9,122 bases of DNA from Wolbachia sp. (lineage in GTDB: Bacteria; Pseudomonadota; Alphaproteobacteria; Rickettsiales; Anaplasmataceae). The DNA is taken from NCBI GenBank assembly GCA_022836975.1, contig JAIXMJ010000032.1, positions 1-9,122 on the forward strand, given 5' to 3'. Positions 1-6,292 of this stretch are shown piece by piece (within the stretch, counting starts at the first letter, position 1; every line of letters starts with the position of its first letter). A model generated the notes under the pieces. That model did not search any database. It had not been told where the DNA came from and saw only the letters and a program-made list of their open reading frames with translations. A program made the position numbers and the translations under genes.

Positions 1-202
1 ATTTGGCATCTTATCGAGGAATCTTACCAAAAAGAAAACATATAATTGGAAAAAAGTATACCCAGATGATTGAGAGTATAAATGCAACTTTTCGCCACTA
101 TTTATGCAGATTTCGACAAAAAACTAAAGGTTATTCAAAGTCTAAAATATGGTACATATTACTCTTGCCCTCTTTGCATTCAGAAAATCTATCTTATGTT
201 AG
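1..202 (+). pseudogene. IS1-family transposase remnant (C-terminal end, frameshifted)
   Basis: The frame entering at the window edge reads LPKRKHIIGKKYTQMIESIN, then RHYLCRFRQKTKGYSKS. This matches the C-terminal block of IS1-family (InsB-like) transposases, whose hallmark is KHIIGKKYTQRIER followed by RKT.SFSKS. At about 144-146 the frame shifts by one base. The next frame (146-202) continues with NMVHITLALFAFRKSILC and a TAG stop, which fits the expected short C-terminal helix. The element is therefore dead: it is cut at the left by the window and frameshifted near its end. Any catalytic residues further upstream cannot be seen. Its last bases overlap a second, opposite-strand transposase remnant. 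The IS1 assignment is from motif memory and is fairly secure; the exact frameshift base is approximate. Confidence 0.8.
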
Positions 203-310
203 CAATCCCCTAATTTTCTCTACCACTTCTTGGAACTCTTCTGCACTCATTCCAGTTAATTGCCTTAAAGTGTGCGGTCTTTTTACTACTTCTTTGTATT
301 TCATTGCCAT
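194..310 (-). pseudogene. IS5-type transposase N-terminal fragment (38 codons)
   Basis: Read on the minus strand from ATG at 310, this gives MAMKYKEVVKRP, then LRQLTGMSAEEFQEVVEKIR, and a TAA at 194-196. The pattern 'MKY..V......LRQLTG.S.EEF..VV..I' is that of the N-terminal helix-turn-helix segment preceding the DDE domain in one subgroup of IS5-like transposases common in Rickettsiales. Only about the first 38 residues of a protein of some 250-300 aa survive, so the catalytic part is lost. It abuts the IS1 fragment tail to tail, overlapping by about 9 bases, which suggests nested insertion or deletion. It could be a degenerate solo fragment of any HTH-containing transposase; the subgroup assignment is tentative. 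Confidence 0.6.
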
Positions 311-429
311 CTTTTTATTTTAAAAATAATATTCTACTCCCTTATTTATTTCTTTTCACTTATTTTTTTTTGTAGCTTTGCAGATGGTCTATGGTTTTTA
401 GCTAATTCTACTTTTGGACTACTCCATAC

Positions 430-688
430 TCAAAATACTTCGCAGAGGATCTCTACTTTAACATATGTGGAATCTATCATTAGCCACTCAAGATCAATCA
501 AAATTTTTAATAAATATCACGCCACTCTCCTGCTTCCAATGGCCATAATCAGGGAGTCCACTGTGCATAAATATCCATATTACTGCATTTATGATATTCT
601 TTGCAATCCCCCTACAGATACCTCTTCTTCCAGGCAAGTGACTTTCTAATTTATCACACAATTCATTGCTTATATCATGCCTTACCAT
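430..688 (-). pseudogene. IS5-family (IS427-like) transposase remnant, internally deleted
   Basis: The minus-strand frame from ATG 688 begins MVRHDISNELCDKLESHLPG, then RRGICRGIAKN, INAVIWIF and LPDYGHWK. These are the ordered blocks of the N-terminal DUF4096 region of IS5/IS427-type transposases (RHDIS...LLPGR.G..GRIAKDN..FINAVLWILR.GAPWRDLP..YG.WK). The residues between AKN and INAV, and between IF and LPDYG, are missing. The original frame stops at about 494, but another minus-strand frame then carries WLMIDSTYVKV (about 454-486), matching the block around the first catalytic Asp of the DDE triad, and ends at a stop at 430-432. Deletions plus a frameshift make this a clear pseudogene with no C-terminal half. 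The AT-rich stretch 311-429 separates it from the next fragment and contains nothing I recognise. Confidence 0.8.
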
Positions 689-771
689 CTTTTCTAACCC
701 TTAAATTCTGTCGTTATATAAACTTTTATTCAACCAGTATCTTGCGACGACATACTCTGATAAATGATGCA

Positions 772-802
772 TTACTATACAAATGTTAGTATTGTATAGT
801 AA
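772..802. repeat. Perfect 11-bp inverted repeat (hairpin), 9-nt loop
   Basis: TTACTATACAA at 772-782 and TTGTATAGTAA at 792-802 are exact reverse complements around the loop ATGTTAGTA. The repeat lies about 85 bases beyond the start codon of the IS5-type remnant. It could be a decayed transposon end, a small mobile palindrome or a transcription terminator. There is no U-tract on either side, so a canonical Rho-independent terminator is unlikely. Confidence 0.7.
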
Positions 803-1151
803 AAAGCAAAGGTTCAACTGCTTTGTAAGGAATATAAAGAATGCTTTATCGTTTCTGCAAAGAATCTCATAGGCACATAAGTCTACCTAAAAATTTACAT
901 AAGCATTGCTCAGTAAATATATTAAGATCATGTAAAATGAAAATGCAACCTAAAGTTGAAGTCAAGGTTTCCAACAAATACAATTGAATATAAAAACTGT
1001 AAACCTATCGCCCACTGTTATTCAAAAGTGCACCATCCTGATTTAAAACAAGCAATTTTGTAATTAGTGGCCAGCTAAGATGGAGGAATCCTACTGGTGA
1101 TGAACTGCTTTGATGGGAATCATATACATTGATTATAGAAAGAGCTATATA
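803..1151. other. Gene-free spacer with one less AT-rich patch
   Basis: No reading frame with a start, a ribosome-binding site and recognisable protein character was found on either strand. The patch at about 1063-1120 is visibly less AT-rich than its surroundings. It holds a short open stretch (1042-1113, 23 codons, ending LRWRNPTGDELL) without a start codon, probably debris of a former gene or element. Downstream of the ABC gene no terminator hairpin is evident. Confidence 0.5.
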
Positions 1152-2891
1152 TTACGATATTTCATCATTCACTGAACGGCGTTTAGCATTTGGAGGTGCA
1201 ACTAATTTACTTAAAATCTCGTCCTTTGGTCCCATAGTATAAATTATGCCATCAGACATTAAGATCACCTTATCTACTACGGATAATAAGGGCAACTTAT
1301 GTGTTATAACCATGACGGTAGTGTTACGTTGCCTTGCAAAATTGATTGCATTTATTAAACATGCTTCTCCATTGTTATCCAAATTGGCATTGGGTTCATC
1401 CAGTACTAAAAGTTTTACATTACCATATAAGGCTCTAGCAAGGCTAAGCAGCTGTTTTTGACCACCGGAAAGTGTGACCCCAAAACTTCCTATAATTGTG
1501 TCATAGCCATTGGGTAAACTAAGTATCATTTCATGTATACCTGCAGCTTTTGCTGCCGCTATTATTTCTTCTGGGTTTGGGTCGGGTTTCATACGTGCAA
1601 TATTAGTTTTTACACTAGTGTTAAATAATTCTGTATCTTGAGGTACGTAACCAACATATTTACCAAAATTTTCACGATTCCAAGTATAAACATCTGCGCC
1701 ATCTAACCTTACTACACCAGATATAGGTTGCCATACTCCAACAGTGAGTTTTGCTATTGTAGATTTACCTGAAGCGCTTGCACCAATAATACCAACTACA
1801 TCTCCAGGTTCTATAGAGAATGATATCCCTTTTATTGTTGGCTTATTACTTCCATAAGGAGTGAAGAATACTCTATCAAATTCCACTTTCCCTTGTGGTG
1901 CAGGTAAAGCCATGTTTTGTCTTCTTTTTGGTGAGCTCAGTATAAGTTTTTGTAACCTTCTGTATGACATCACAGCCTGATTAAAAAATTTCCAAGTATG
2001 AATCGCTGCATCGAAAGGTGCTAATACTCTACCCATTAAAATTGAAGCTGCAATTATACTACCAGCAGTTTTATAAGCTGTAATTGCGAGATATGCACCT
2101 GTTCCTATCACTGATATCTGTAGAGTTGAACGCAAGAATTTTGTTATTCCAGTGATTATATTTGAACGATTTTGCGCTTTAGTTTGCATTGCACGATTTT
2201 GGTCATTATATTTACACCAGTCAGAGACTATATACTCAGCCATACCCATAGCTTCAACTACTTCTGCATTTCTGGTTGCGATATCTATAGCATGAACATT
2301 GCGTATAGTTTCTTCATGTGTTTCTTTTAGTATTCTTTTAGTGGCGATTTCGTTTAATATAGCTACGGAAACTAACATTATTACCCCGATTATTGCAATG
2401 AATCCTGTTGAAGGGTGTATCATGAAAATTACGATTAAGTAGATGAATGACCAAGGAGTATCAAATAATGAAAATACGCTATTTCCTGTAATGAAATTTT
2501 TTATTGCTGTAAGATCACGTATAGCTTCACCACTCGAGGTTCCACTCTGTATAGATGTTAATCTAATAGATCTTAATATAAGGTCTGAGACCGTATTTTT
2601 ATCTATCCAGTCTCCAATTTTTGTCATGGCCAAATGTCTACAAGTTTCTAGCATTGCAGAACATGCAAATGCAACTAGAGAAATGATTGTTAACATGAGC
2701 AATGTTTCTTTACTTCCACTTGATATTACTCGATCAAGCACTTGGGAAGTATAGAGTGGTAAGAATAATACCAATAAATTTATTCCAGAACTGAACCCAA
2801 AAATAAACCAAAATGCGCTCTTACATTTTTCTAAACAAATATATAATGCACTATGTTTTAATACGCTTTTAGCTGACTGTGTAGCTGCCAT
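1152..2891 (-). CDS. Type I secretion system permease/ATPase (PrtD/AprD-like ABC exporter)
   Basis: This 579-aa inner-membrane half-transporter would power one-step export of unfolded proteins through an HlyD-type adaptor and a TolC-type outer-membrane channel, probably as a dimer. The N-terminal half carries hydrophobic segments near residues 26-46, 62-80, 139-157, 160-178 and 255-285, and the family-typical FDTPW near 143-147. The ATPase half has Walker A GASASGKST (370-378), Q-loop Gln418, signature LSGGQ (474-478), Walker B LLVLDEP (494-500), D-loop NANLD (501-505) and switch His531 in VITHK. All catalytic elements are intact. There is no C39 peptidase domain, so it belongs with the RTX/PrtD exporters rather than with bacteriocin exporters. 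The ATG at 2891 gives normal family length, but its ribosome-binding site is weak. No adaptor or TolC gene lies nearby; in Ehrlichia these components are known to be scattered, and tandem-repeat and ankyrin effectors are type I substrates there. Confidence 0.92.
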   Translation of the reverse strand: MAATQSAKSVLKHSALYICLEKCKSAFWFIFGFSSGINLLVLFLPLYTSQVLDRVISSGSKETLLMLTIISLVAFACSAMLETCRHLAMTKIGDWIDKNTVSDLILRSIRLTSIQSGTSSGEAIRDLTAIKNFITGNSVFSLFDTPWSFIYLIVIFMIHPSTGFIAIIGVIMLVSVAILNEIATKRILKETHEETIRNVHAIDIATRNAEVVEAMGMAEYIVSDWCKYNDQNRAMQTKAQNRSNIITGITKFLRSTLQISVIGTGAYLAITAYKTAGSIIAASILMGRVLAPFDAAIHTWKFFNQAVMSYRRLQKLILSSPKRRQNMALPAPQGKVEFDRVFFTPYGSNKPTIKGISFSIEPGDVVGIIGASASGKSTIAKLTVGVWQPISGVVRLDGADVYTWNRENFGKYVGYVPQDTELFNTSVKTNIARMKPDPNPEEIIAAAKAAGIHEMILSLPNGYDTIIGSFGVTLSGGQKQLLSLARALYGNVKLLVLDEPNANLDNNGEACLINAINFARQRNTTVMVITHKLPLLSVVDKVILMSDGIIYTMGPKDEILSKLVAPPNAKRRSVNDEIS

Positions 2892-2961
2892 AGTTTTTCT
2901 ATTTAATAGATAAAGTTTTACTGAAGGTAAATATAAGAGTAAAGAATTAAGAACGTTAATG

Positions 2962-2989
2962 TTGAAAATAAATCAAGATACATTACTAT
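2962..2989 (+). promoter_or_regulatory. Probable sigma70-type promoter for era
   Basis: TTGAAA (2962-2967) and TACTAT (2984-2989) are separated by 16 bases. They sit about 25 bases before the era start, in the 123-base divergent gap between the ABC gene and era. Predicted transcription starts near 2996, leaving a short leader without a clear Shine-Dalgarno. No equally good promoter was seen for the ABC gene on the minus strand. Confidence 0.45.
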
Positions 2990-3014
2990 ATCTTAAGTAT
3001 TATCTTTTAAAAAT

Positions 3015-3881
3015 GTGAAAGAGTCAAAGTGTTTATTTGTTACAATTGCTGGTTTACCTAATGCTGGTAAGTCTACGTTAATTAATAGTATAGTTGGTAA
3101 AAAAATTTCTGTGGTCACACCTAAGCCACAAACTACACGTACACAGATACGAGGGATCATAATATATAATGATGCTCAAATTGTTTTTACTGATTCTCCA
3201 GGAATATTTACAGCAAAAACTTCCCTTGAGAAAGCACTTGTCAAATCTGCATGGTCAGCAATTAAAGGTGATGATATAACACTTTTGCTTGTTGATGTGA
3301 TGAATTACAAAAAAAAAGTTATAGATATAGTGAAGAAGTTGCGAGGTAGAGCTATCTTAGTTATAAATAAGATAGATCTAATAGATAGGCCTACATTAAA
3401 GATGGCTTATGAGTTCCTAAGTATATTATATAGGTTTGAACAAATCTTTATGATATCTGCGCTGAAAAATGATGGACTTTTTGATTTAATGAATTATCTG
3501 TCCGAAGTTGCTCCGGTTAGTCCATGGTTATATCCTGAAAATCAAATTACTGATTTGTCGGATAGTTTTATTGCAGCAGAAATTACAAGAGAAAAGCTAT
3601 TCTTAAGTCTATACCACGAATTGCCATATTCTGCTGCTATTGTGACTGAGCAATATACAGAAAAAAAAGATAAGAGCTTAATTATAAAACAGGTTATTTT
3701 TGTTTTGAGGAATAGTCACAAAAAAATAATCTTAGGGAAGGATGGTCAGAATATTAAAAAGCTTGGCATAGAAGCACGTAATGAATTGGAACAGTTCTTT
3801 GGACGTAAAGTTCATCTGTTTTTATTTATAAAAGTGAGATGTTGGAGTGATCGTCCAGAGGAGTATATTGGTAGTGTTTAA
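3015..3881 (+). CDS. era: GTPase Era (30S ribosome assembly)
   Basis: Era binds the 3' end of 16S rRNA and couples GTP hydrolysis to small-subunit maturation. All GTPase boxes are visible in this 288-aa protein: G1 GLPNAGKS (13-20), the G2 region TTRTQIRG (40-47), G3 DSPG (60-63, with Ser in place of the usual Thr), G4 NKID (118-121) and G5 SALK (148-151). The C-terminal KH domain contains the GxxG loop as GKDG (241-244), followed by a typical amphipathic helix. Length and ending (WSDRPEEYIGSV) match the family. The start is GTG at 3015; an in-frame TAA at 2994 and no other upstream start codon make this the only reasonable choice. An A9 run (3309-3317) lies inside the GTPase domain. The gene ends overlapping the exonuclease gene, so the two are translationally linked. 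Confidence 0.96.
   Translation: MKESKCLFVTIAGLPNAGKSTLINSIVGKKISVVTPKPQTTRTQIRGIIIYNDAQIVFTDSPGIFTAKTSLEKALVKSAWSAIKGDDITLLLVDVMNYKKKVIDIVKKLRGRAILVINKIDLIDRPTLKMAYEFLSILYRFEQIFMISALKNDGLFDLMNYLSEVAPVSPWLYPENQITDLSDSFIAAEITREKLFLSLYHELPYSAAIVTEQYTEKKDKSLIIKQVIFVLRNSHKKIILGKDGQNIKKLGIEARNELEQFFGRKVHLFLFIKVRCWSDRPEEYIGSV
3857..3863 (+). promoter_or_regulatory. Ribosome-binding site deciding the exonuclease start
   Basis: AGAGGAG at 3857-3863, inside the end of era, lies 10 bases before GTG 3874. It supports that start over the upstream in-frame GTG at 3847, which lies before this site and would add residues unrelated to the family. Confidence 0.6.
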
Positions 3882-4695
3882 ATTGTTATTAGTGTTTGAT
3901 ATTGAAACTGTACCAGATGTCAGTCAATGCAAAAACTTATTTAGTACGAATGGTGATATTAGTGTGGAAGAAGGGCGTAATCTATTCACTAAGTATCATC
4001 TTGAGATTACAAATGGGAAGAATGATTTCTTACGTCAACCTTTTCATCAAGTGATAGCTATAAGTTTTTTGCTTTGTAGTATTGATTATAATAATGATGG
4101 ATATGAAATTTTCAGTTTGCAAGAGTTGAGATCTGGTGGTACAACGGATTCTTGCGAAAAAGAACTAGTAAGGGGGTTTTTTAACTACATCACAGAGAAG
4201 AAGCCGAGGCTGGTAACATTCAACGGACGTACTTTTGACCTACCAGTGCTAAAATATCGTGCTATGGTTCATGGTATTCAAGCAGAATATTTTCATAAAG
4301 CTGGAGATAAATGGAACAGTTATAATCAAAGGTATAGTAGCGATTGGCATTGTGATTTGCTAGAATCGCTTTCTGACTTTGGTGCTTCTGCGAGAATGAA
4401 AATGCATGAGGTATGTGCAGCACTAAATCTTCCTGGTAAAATTGGTGTAGATGGATCGAAAGTTATAGATTTGTATGACAATGGTAAAATACAAGAAATT
4501 AGAAATTACTGTGAAACAGACGTACTAAATACCTATCTTATATATTTAAGGTTTATGCATCACCAGGGAAGGATTACTACTAGCAGCCATAATAGATGCA
4601 TAGAAGAACTGCTTTTAGTGTGTGAGACTAAACAGCATTTACAAGAGTTTAAGGAAGCATGGAAAATGTCTTGTAATGGAGCATTTTATATTTAG
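3874..4695 (+). CDS. PolB-like 3'-5' exonuclease (DnaQ-fold, DNA_pol_B_exo2 family)
   Basis: This 273-aa protein is a stand-alone exonuclease of the family related to the proofreading domain of family B polymerases (COG3298/PF10108), predicted to remove 3' nucleotides with two metal ions. The three Exo motifs are visible: ExoI VFDIETVPD with Asp9 and Glu11; ExoII VTFNGRTFDLPVLKYR (114-129) with Asn117 and Asp122; and ExoIII NYCETDV (211-217) with Tyr212 and Asp216. The conserved DWHCDLLE segment (157-164) lies between them. I chose GTG 3874 because it has a good Shine-Dalgarno and begins MFKLLLVFDIETVPD with the catalytic strand at the N-terminus; GTG 3847 is the alternative. It overlaps era by 8 bases, so it is probably coupled to it. 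Its biological substrate is unknown; the family is widespread in Alphaproteobacteria and often adjacent to housekeeping genes. Confidence 0.9.
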   Translation: MFKLLLVFDIETVPDVSQCKNLFSTNGDISVEEGRNLFTKYHLEITNGKNDFLRQPFHQVIAISFLLCSIDYNNDGYEIFSLQELRSGGTTDSCEKELVRGFFNYITEKKPRLVTFNGRTFDLPVLKYRAMVHGIQAEYFHKAGDKWNSYNQRYSSDWHCDLLESLSDFGASARMKMHEVCAALNLPGKIGVDGSKVIDLYDNGKIQEIRNYCETDVLNTYLIYLRFMHHQGRITTSSHNRCIEELLLVCETKQHLQEFKEAWKMSCNGAFYI

Positions 4696-4716
4696 GTACT
4701 TCAACTTTTGATTGAG

Positions 4717-4789
4717 TGGGCGGTGACAGGGTCGAACTGCCGACCTCCTCGGTGTAAACGAGATGCTCTACCAGCTGAGCTAACCGCCC
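4717..4789 (-). tRNA. tRNA-Val (anticodon UAC)
   Basis: The minus strand folds as a 73-nt cloverleaf. The acceptor stem GGGCGGT/ACCGCCC is perfectly paired, the D arm is GCTCAGCTGGTAGAGC, the anticodon stem TCTCG/CGAGG encloses loop TTTACAC with anticodon TAC at positions 34-36, and the T arm contains GTTCGA. The discriminator base is A. The 3' CCA is not encoded (the next bases are CTC), so it must be added by tRNA nucleotidyltransferase. The gene lies opposite to its neighbours, in the gap between the exonuclease and birA genes. Confidence 0.97.
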
Positions 4790-4801
4790 TTACTTAATAT
4801 T

Positions 4802-4830
4802 ATTTTATATTCCAAGGCTATTTTATGCAA
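4802..4830 (-). promoter_or_regulatory. Probable promoter for tRNA-Val
   Basis: On the minus strand TTGCAT (4825-4830) and TAAAAT (4802-4807) are separated by exactly 17 bases. They place the transcription start within a few bases of the mature tRNA 5' end at 4789. The -35 overlaps a perfect 8-bp palindrome with a 3-base loop (4820-4838), which may just reflect AT-rich composition. Confidence 0.5.
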
Positions 4831-4875
4831 TAAAATATTAATGTGATTTTAAAATTAAATGATAGGTACATTTTT

Positions 4876-5586
4876 ATGCAAACGTTTTTAGGATTCTGTC
4901 TTTACCACTATAAAGAAATTTTGAGTACTAATACGGAAGCGTTAAATTTAATTGATACTGGTGTAATATCAAGTGAGACAATAATTATTGCTGATAAACA
5001 ATTAAAAGGGAAAGGGCGAAATGGTAAAAAATGGCTTTCTCCACAAGGTAATTTTTATGCTAGCTTGATAATCAGTCAGAAAGATAAATTGGGTGAGCTT
5101 GGATTTATCGTTGCTATAGCTATTGGCAATGCTTTATTGTCACTTGTAGCTGATCTGAATATTCAATATAAATGGCCAAATGATCTATTAGTTGATGGTA
5201 AAAAAATTAGTGGAATGTTGTTAGAAAAGCGGTTCCCCTCGAATTGGCTAATAGTAGGTATTGGAATTAATGTAATGAGTGCACCGTTTGAAGAAGCGAC
5301 TTGTATTAGTCGCTATTGTCAACCTTTATCTAATATGAATTTGCTTAAAGAGATAATAATAAATTTTAGTAATTTAAGAAGCAAATGGTTGAGTGATGGG
5401 TTTGATGATATAAGATCAATGTGGCTGGAAAGGGCCTACAAGCTAAATGAGCAAATAAGCGTAAGATTAGGAAGTCAATTATTGGAAGGAATTTTTACTG
5501 GTATTGATGCAAGTGGTAGGTTAATCTTAATGCAGGAAAATGAGCATCTGGTTTATCTTGATACAGGTGAGGTTTTTTATGAATAG
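4876..5586 (+). CDS. birA: Biotin--[acetyl-CoA-carboxylase] ligase, single-domain
   Basis: The enzyme activates biotin with ATP to biotinyl-AMP and transfers it to the lysine of biotin carboxyl-carrier proteins. Motifs in this 236-aa protein are: STNTEA (17-22); the biotin/AMP loop KGKGRNGKKW (44-53) leading into SPQGNFYASL; KWPNDLL (99-105); KKISGMLLE (109-117) with the catalytic-site lysine; and VGIGINV (127-133). A small C-terminal beta domain occupies about 190-236 (GIFTGIDASGRLIL). There is no N-terminal winged helix, so unlike E. coli BirA it cannot be a DNA-binding repressor. An upstream in-frame GTG (4843) would add 11 residues. I prefer ATG 4876 because it begins right before the first conserved strand and has AGG nine bases upstream. 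It is the first gene of a run with ccmD and ccmE, each overlapping the next. Confidence 0.93.
   Translation: MQTFLGFCLYHYKEILSTNTEALNLIDTGVISSETIIIADKQLKGKGRNGKKWLSPQGNFYASLIISQKDKLGELGFIVAIAIGNALLSLVADLNIQYKWPNDLLVDGKKISGMLLEKRFPSNWLIVGIGINVMSAPFEEATCISRYCQPLSNMNLLKEIIINFSNLRSKWLSDGFDDIRSMWLERAYKLNEQISVRLGSQLLEGIFTGIDASGRLILMQENEHLVYLDTGEVFYE
5565..5572 (+). promoter_or_regulatory. Strong ribosome-binding site for ccmD
   Basis: AGGTGAGG lies within the last codons of birA, six bases before the ATG at 5579. It is one of the strongest Shine-Dalgarno matches in the window and supports the small downstream frame as a translated gene. Confidence 0.65.
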
Positions 5587-5716
5587 ATATGTGATTTTTA
5601 CTTATCTTATTACTTGTGTGTTAATGGTAGGTGATTTGATTTTCACCTTTTATTGTTATCGACGTAGTGAGAGATTTGTGCAAAAACTTGAAAAAGATAA
5701 TGAAAAAAAAGTATAA
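5579..5716 (+). CDS. ccmD: Heme exporter protein CcmD (small membrane protein)
   Basis: This is a 45-codon frame, starting MNRYVIFTYLITCVLM and ending at TAA 5714-5716. It has one hydrophobic segment (about residues 3-27) followed by a basic, coiled tail (YCYRRSERFVQKLEKDNEKK). That is the architecture of CcmD: a short N-terminal stretch with Tyr, one membrane span, then RR and a Leu-Glu-rich cytoplasmic helix. CcmD stabilises the CcmABC heme-handling complex and is needed to release heme-loaded CcmE. Its position directly before ccmE is the usual order. It overlaps birA by 8 bases and ccmE by 17 bases, and it has a strong ribosome-binding site. Such proteins are too short and variable for a sequence-only proof, so the identity rests on size, topology and position. 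Confidence 0.78.
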   Translation: MNRYVIFTYLITCVLMVGDLIFTFYCYRRSERFVQKLEKDNEKKV

Positions 5717-6092
5717 AAGGTTACTTATAGTTACTGGAATTTTTTGTATTTTAAGCGTTGTAATTTTTTTTATTTTAACAACACTCAAGGAAAATATTTC
5801 ATTTTTTTATACTGTAAGCGAAGCTGTAACGCTGCACAATCAGAAAAAACAGATACGAATTGGTGGAATAGTTGCTGAAGGTAGTGTAAGTAGGAGTGAA
5901 CATGGAATCTCGTTTCAAATAACAGATTTTAAACGAAATGTTAATGTAGTATATAAAGGAATACTGCCACCTATGTTTTCAGAAAAAAGAGGAATTGTTG
6001 TGCAAGGTATAATGCTTAACACTAACACTTTTTTAGCAGATACAGTCTTTGCTAAACATGATGAGAACTATATGCCTGTTAAAGTTAAATAA
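5700..6092 (+). CDS. ccmE: Cytochrome c-type biogenesis protein CcmE (heme chaperone)
   Basis: CcmE covalently carries heme on a histidine in the periplasm and hands it to the CcmF ligation complex for attachment to apocytochromes c. The 130-aa protein has a basic N-terminus (KKKYKR), one membrane anchor (about 8-29), and then the OB-fold domain with NISFFYTVSEA (32-42), IRIGGIVAEGSV (52-63), VYKGILPPMF (84-93) and VVQG. The heme-binding signature AKHDENYMP (118-126) is intact, with His120 and Tyr124. I chose ATG 5700; the alternative GTG 5667 adds 11 residues entirely within ccmD. The overlap with ccmD (17 bases) spans an A8 run just after the ATG. Length and motifs are complete. Other ccm genes are not in the window, consistent with their dispersal in Rickettsiales. 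Confidence 0.95.
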   Translation: MKKKYKRLLIVTGIFCILSVVIFFILTTLKENISFFYTVSEAVTLHNQKKQIRIGGIVAEGSVSRSEHGISFQITDFKRNVNVVYKGILPPMFSEKRGIVVQGIMLNTNTFLADTVFAKHDENYMPVKVK

Positions 6093-6140
6093 TTTATATT
6101 CATTCAGCAGAGCAGCTAATACCAACTTCTATTATTAATA

Positions 6141-6170
6141 GGGCAAATAAGAAGCATTGCAGATTTGCCT
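6141..6170 (+). terminator. Possible stem-loop between convergent operons
   Basis: GGCAAAT (6142-6148) and ATTTGCC (6163-6169) are complementary around a 14-base loop, with an extra G-T pair outside. A T-run (ATTTTTTG) follows about 12-15 bases later, too far for a canonical terminator. It lies in the 200-base gap between ccmE and the convergent gene; nothing else was recognised there. Confidence 0.3.
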
Positions 6171-6292
6171 AAGGATTGAAAATTTTTTGTTAAGAATATC
6201 AAATAATAAAAGTACCGATCTTATTGTGAGGTGAAGTTAAACGGCTTTGTTTGATATCCACTCCTCTAAATTGATACAATAATTCCATATTA

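Noticed and set aside
272..789. Plus-strand hydrophobic frames in the left spacer (272-649, 601-789)
   Set aside because: They are Phe/Leu/Tyr-rich shadows of AT-rich DNA opposite the minus-strand transposase remnants. They match no family and lack ribosome-binding sites.
1246..2754. Plus-strand frames inside the ABC exporter gene
   Set aside because: They lie antisense to a gene with complete ABC motifs, and their translations show no protein character.
3847..3873. Upstream GTG start for the exonuclease
   Set aside because: It lies before the Shine-Dalgarno and adds residues ahead of the catalytic strand that are not family-like; GTG 3874 is better.
4820..4838. Perfect 8-bp palindrome upstream of birA as a BirA operator
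   Set aside because: This BirA has no DNA-binding domain, and the palindrome is AT-only apart from its loop, overlapping the tRNA promoter; chance is more likely.
6202..6288. 28-codon minus-strand frame after the 290-aa gene
   Set aside because: It is short, has no ribosome-binding site and no recognisable features; it is expected by chance in the spacer.
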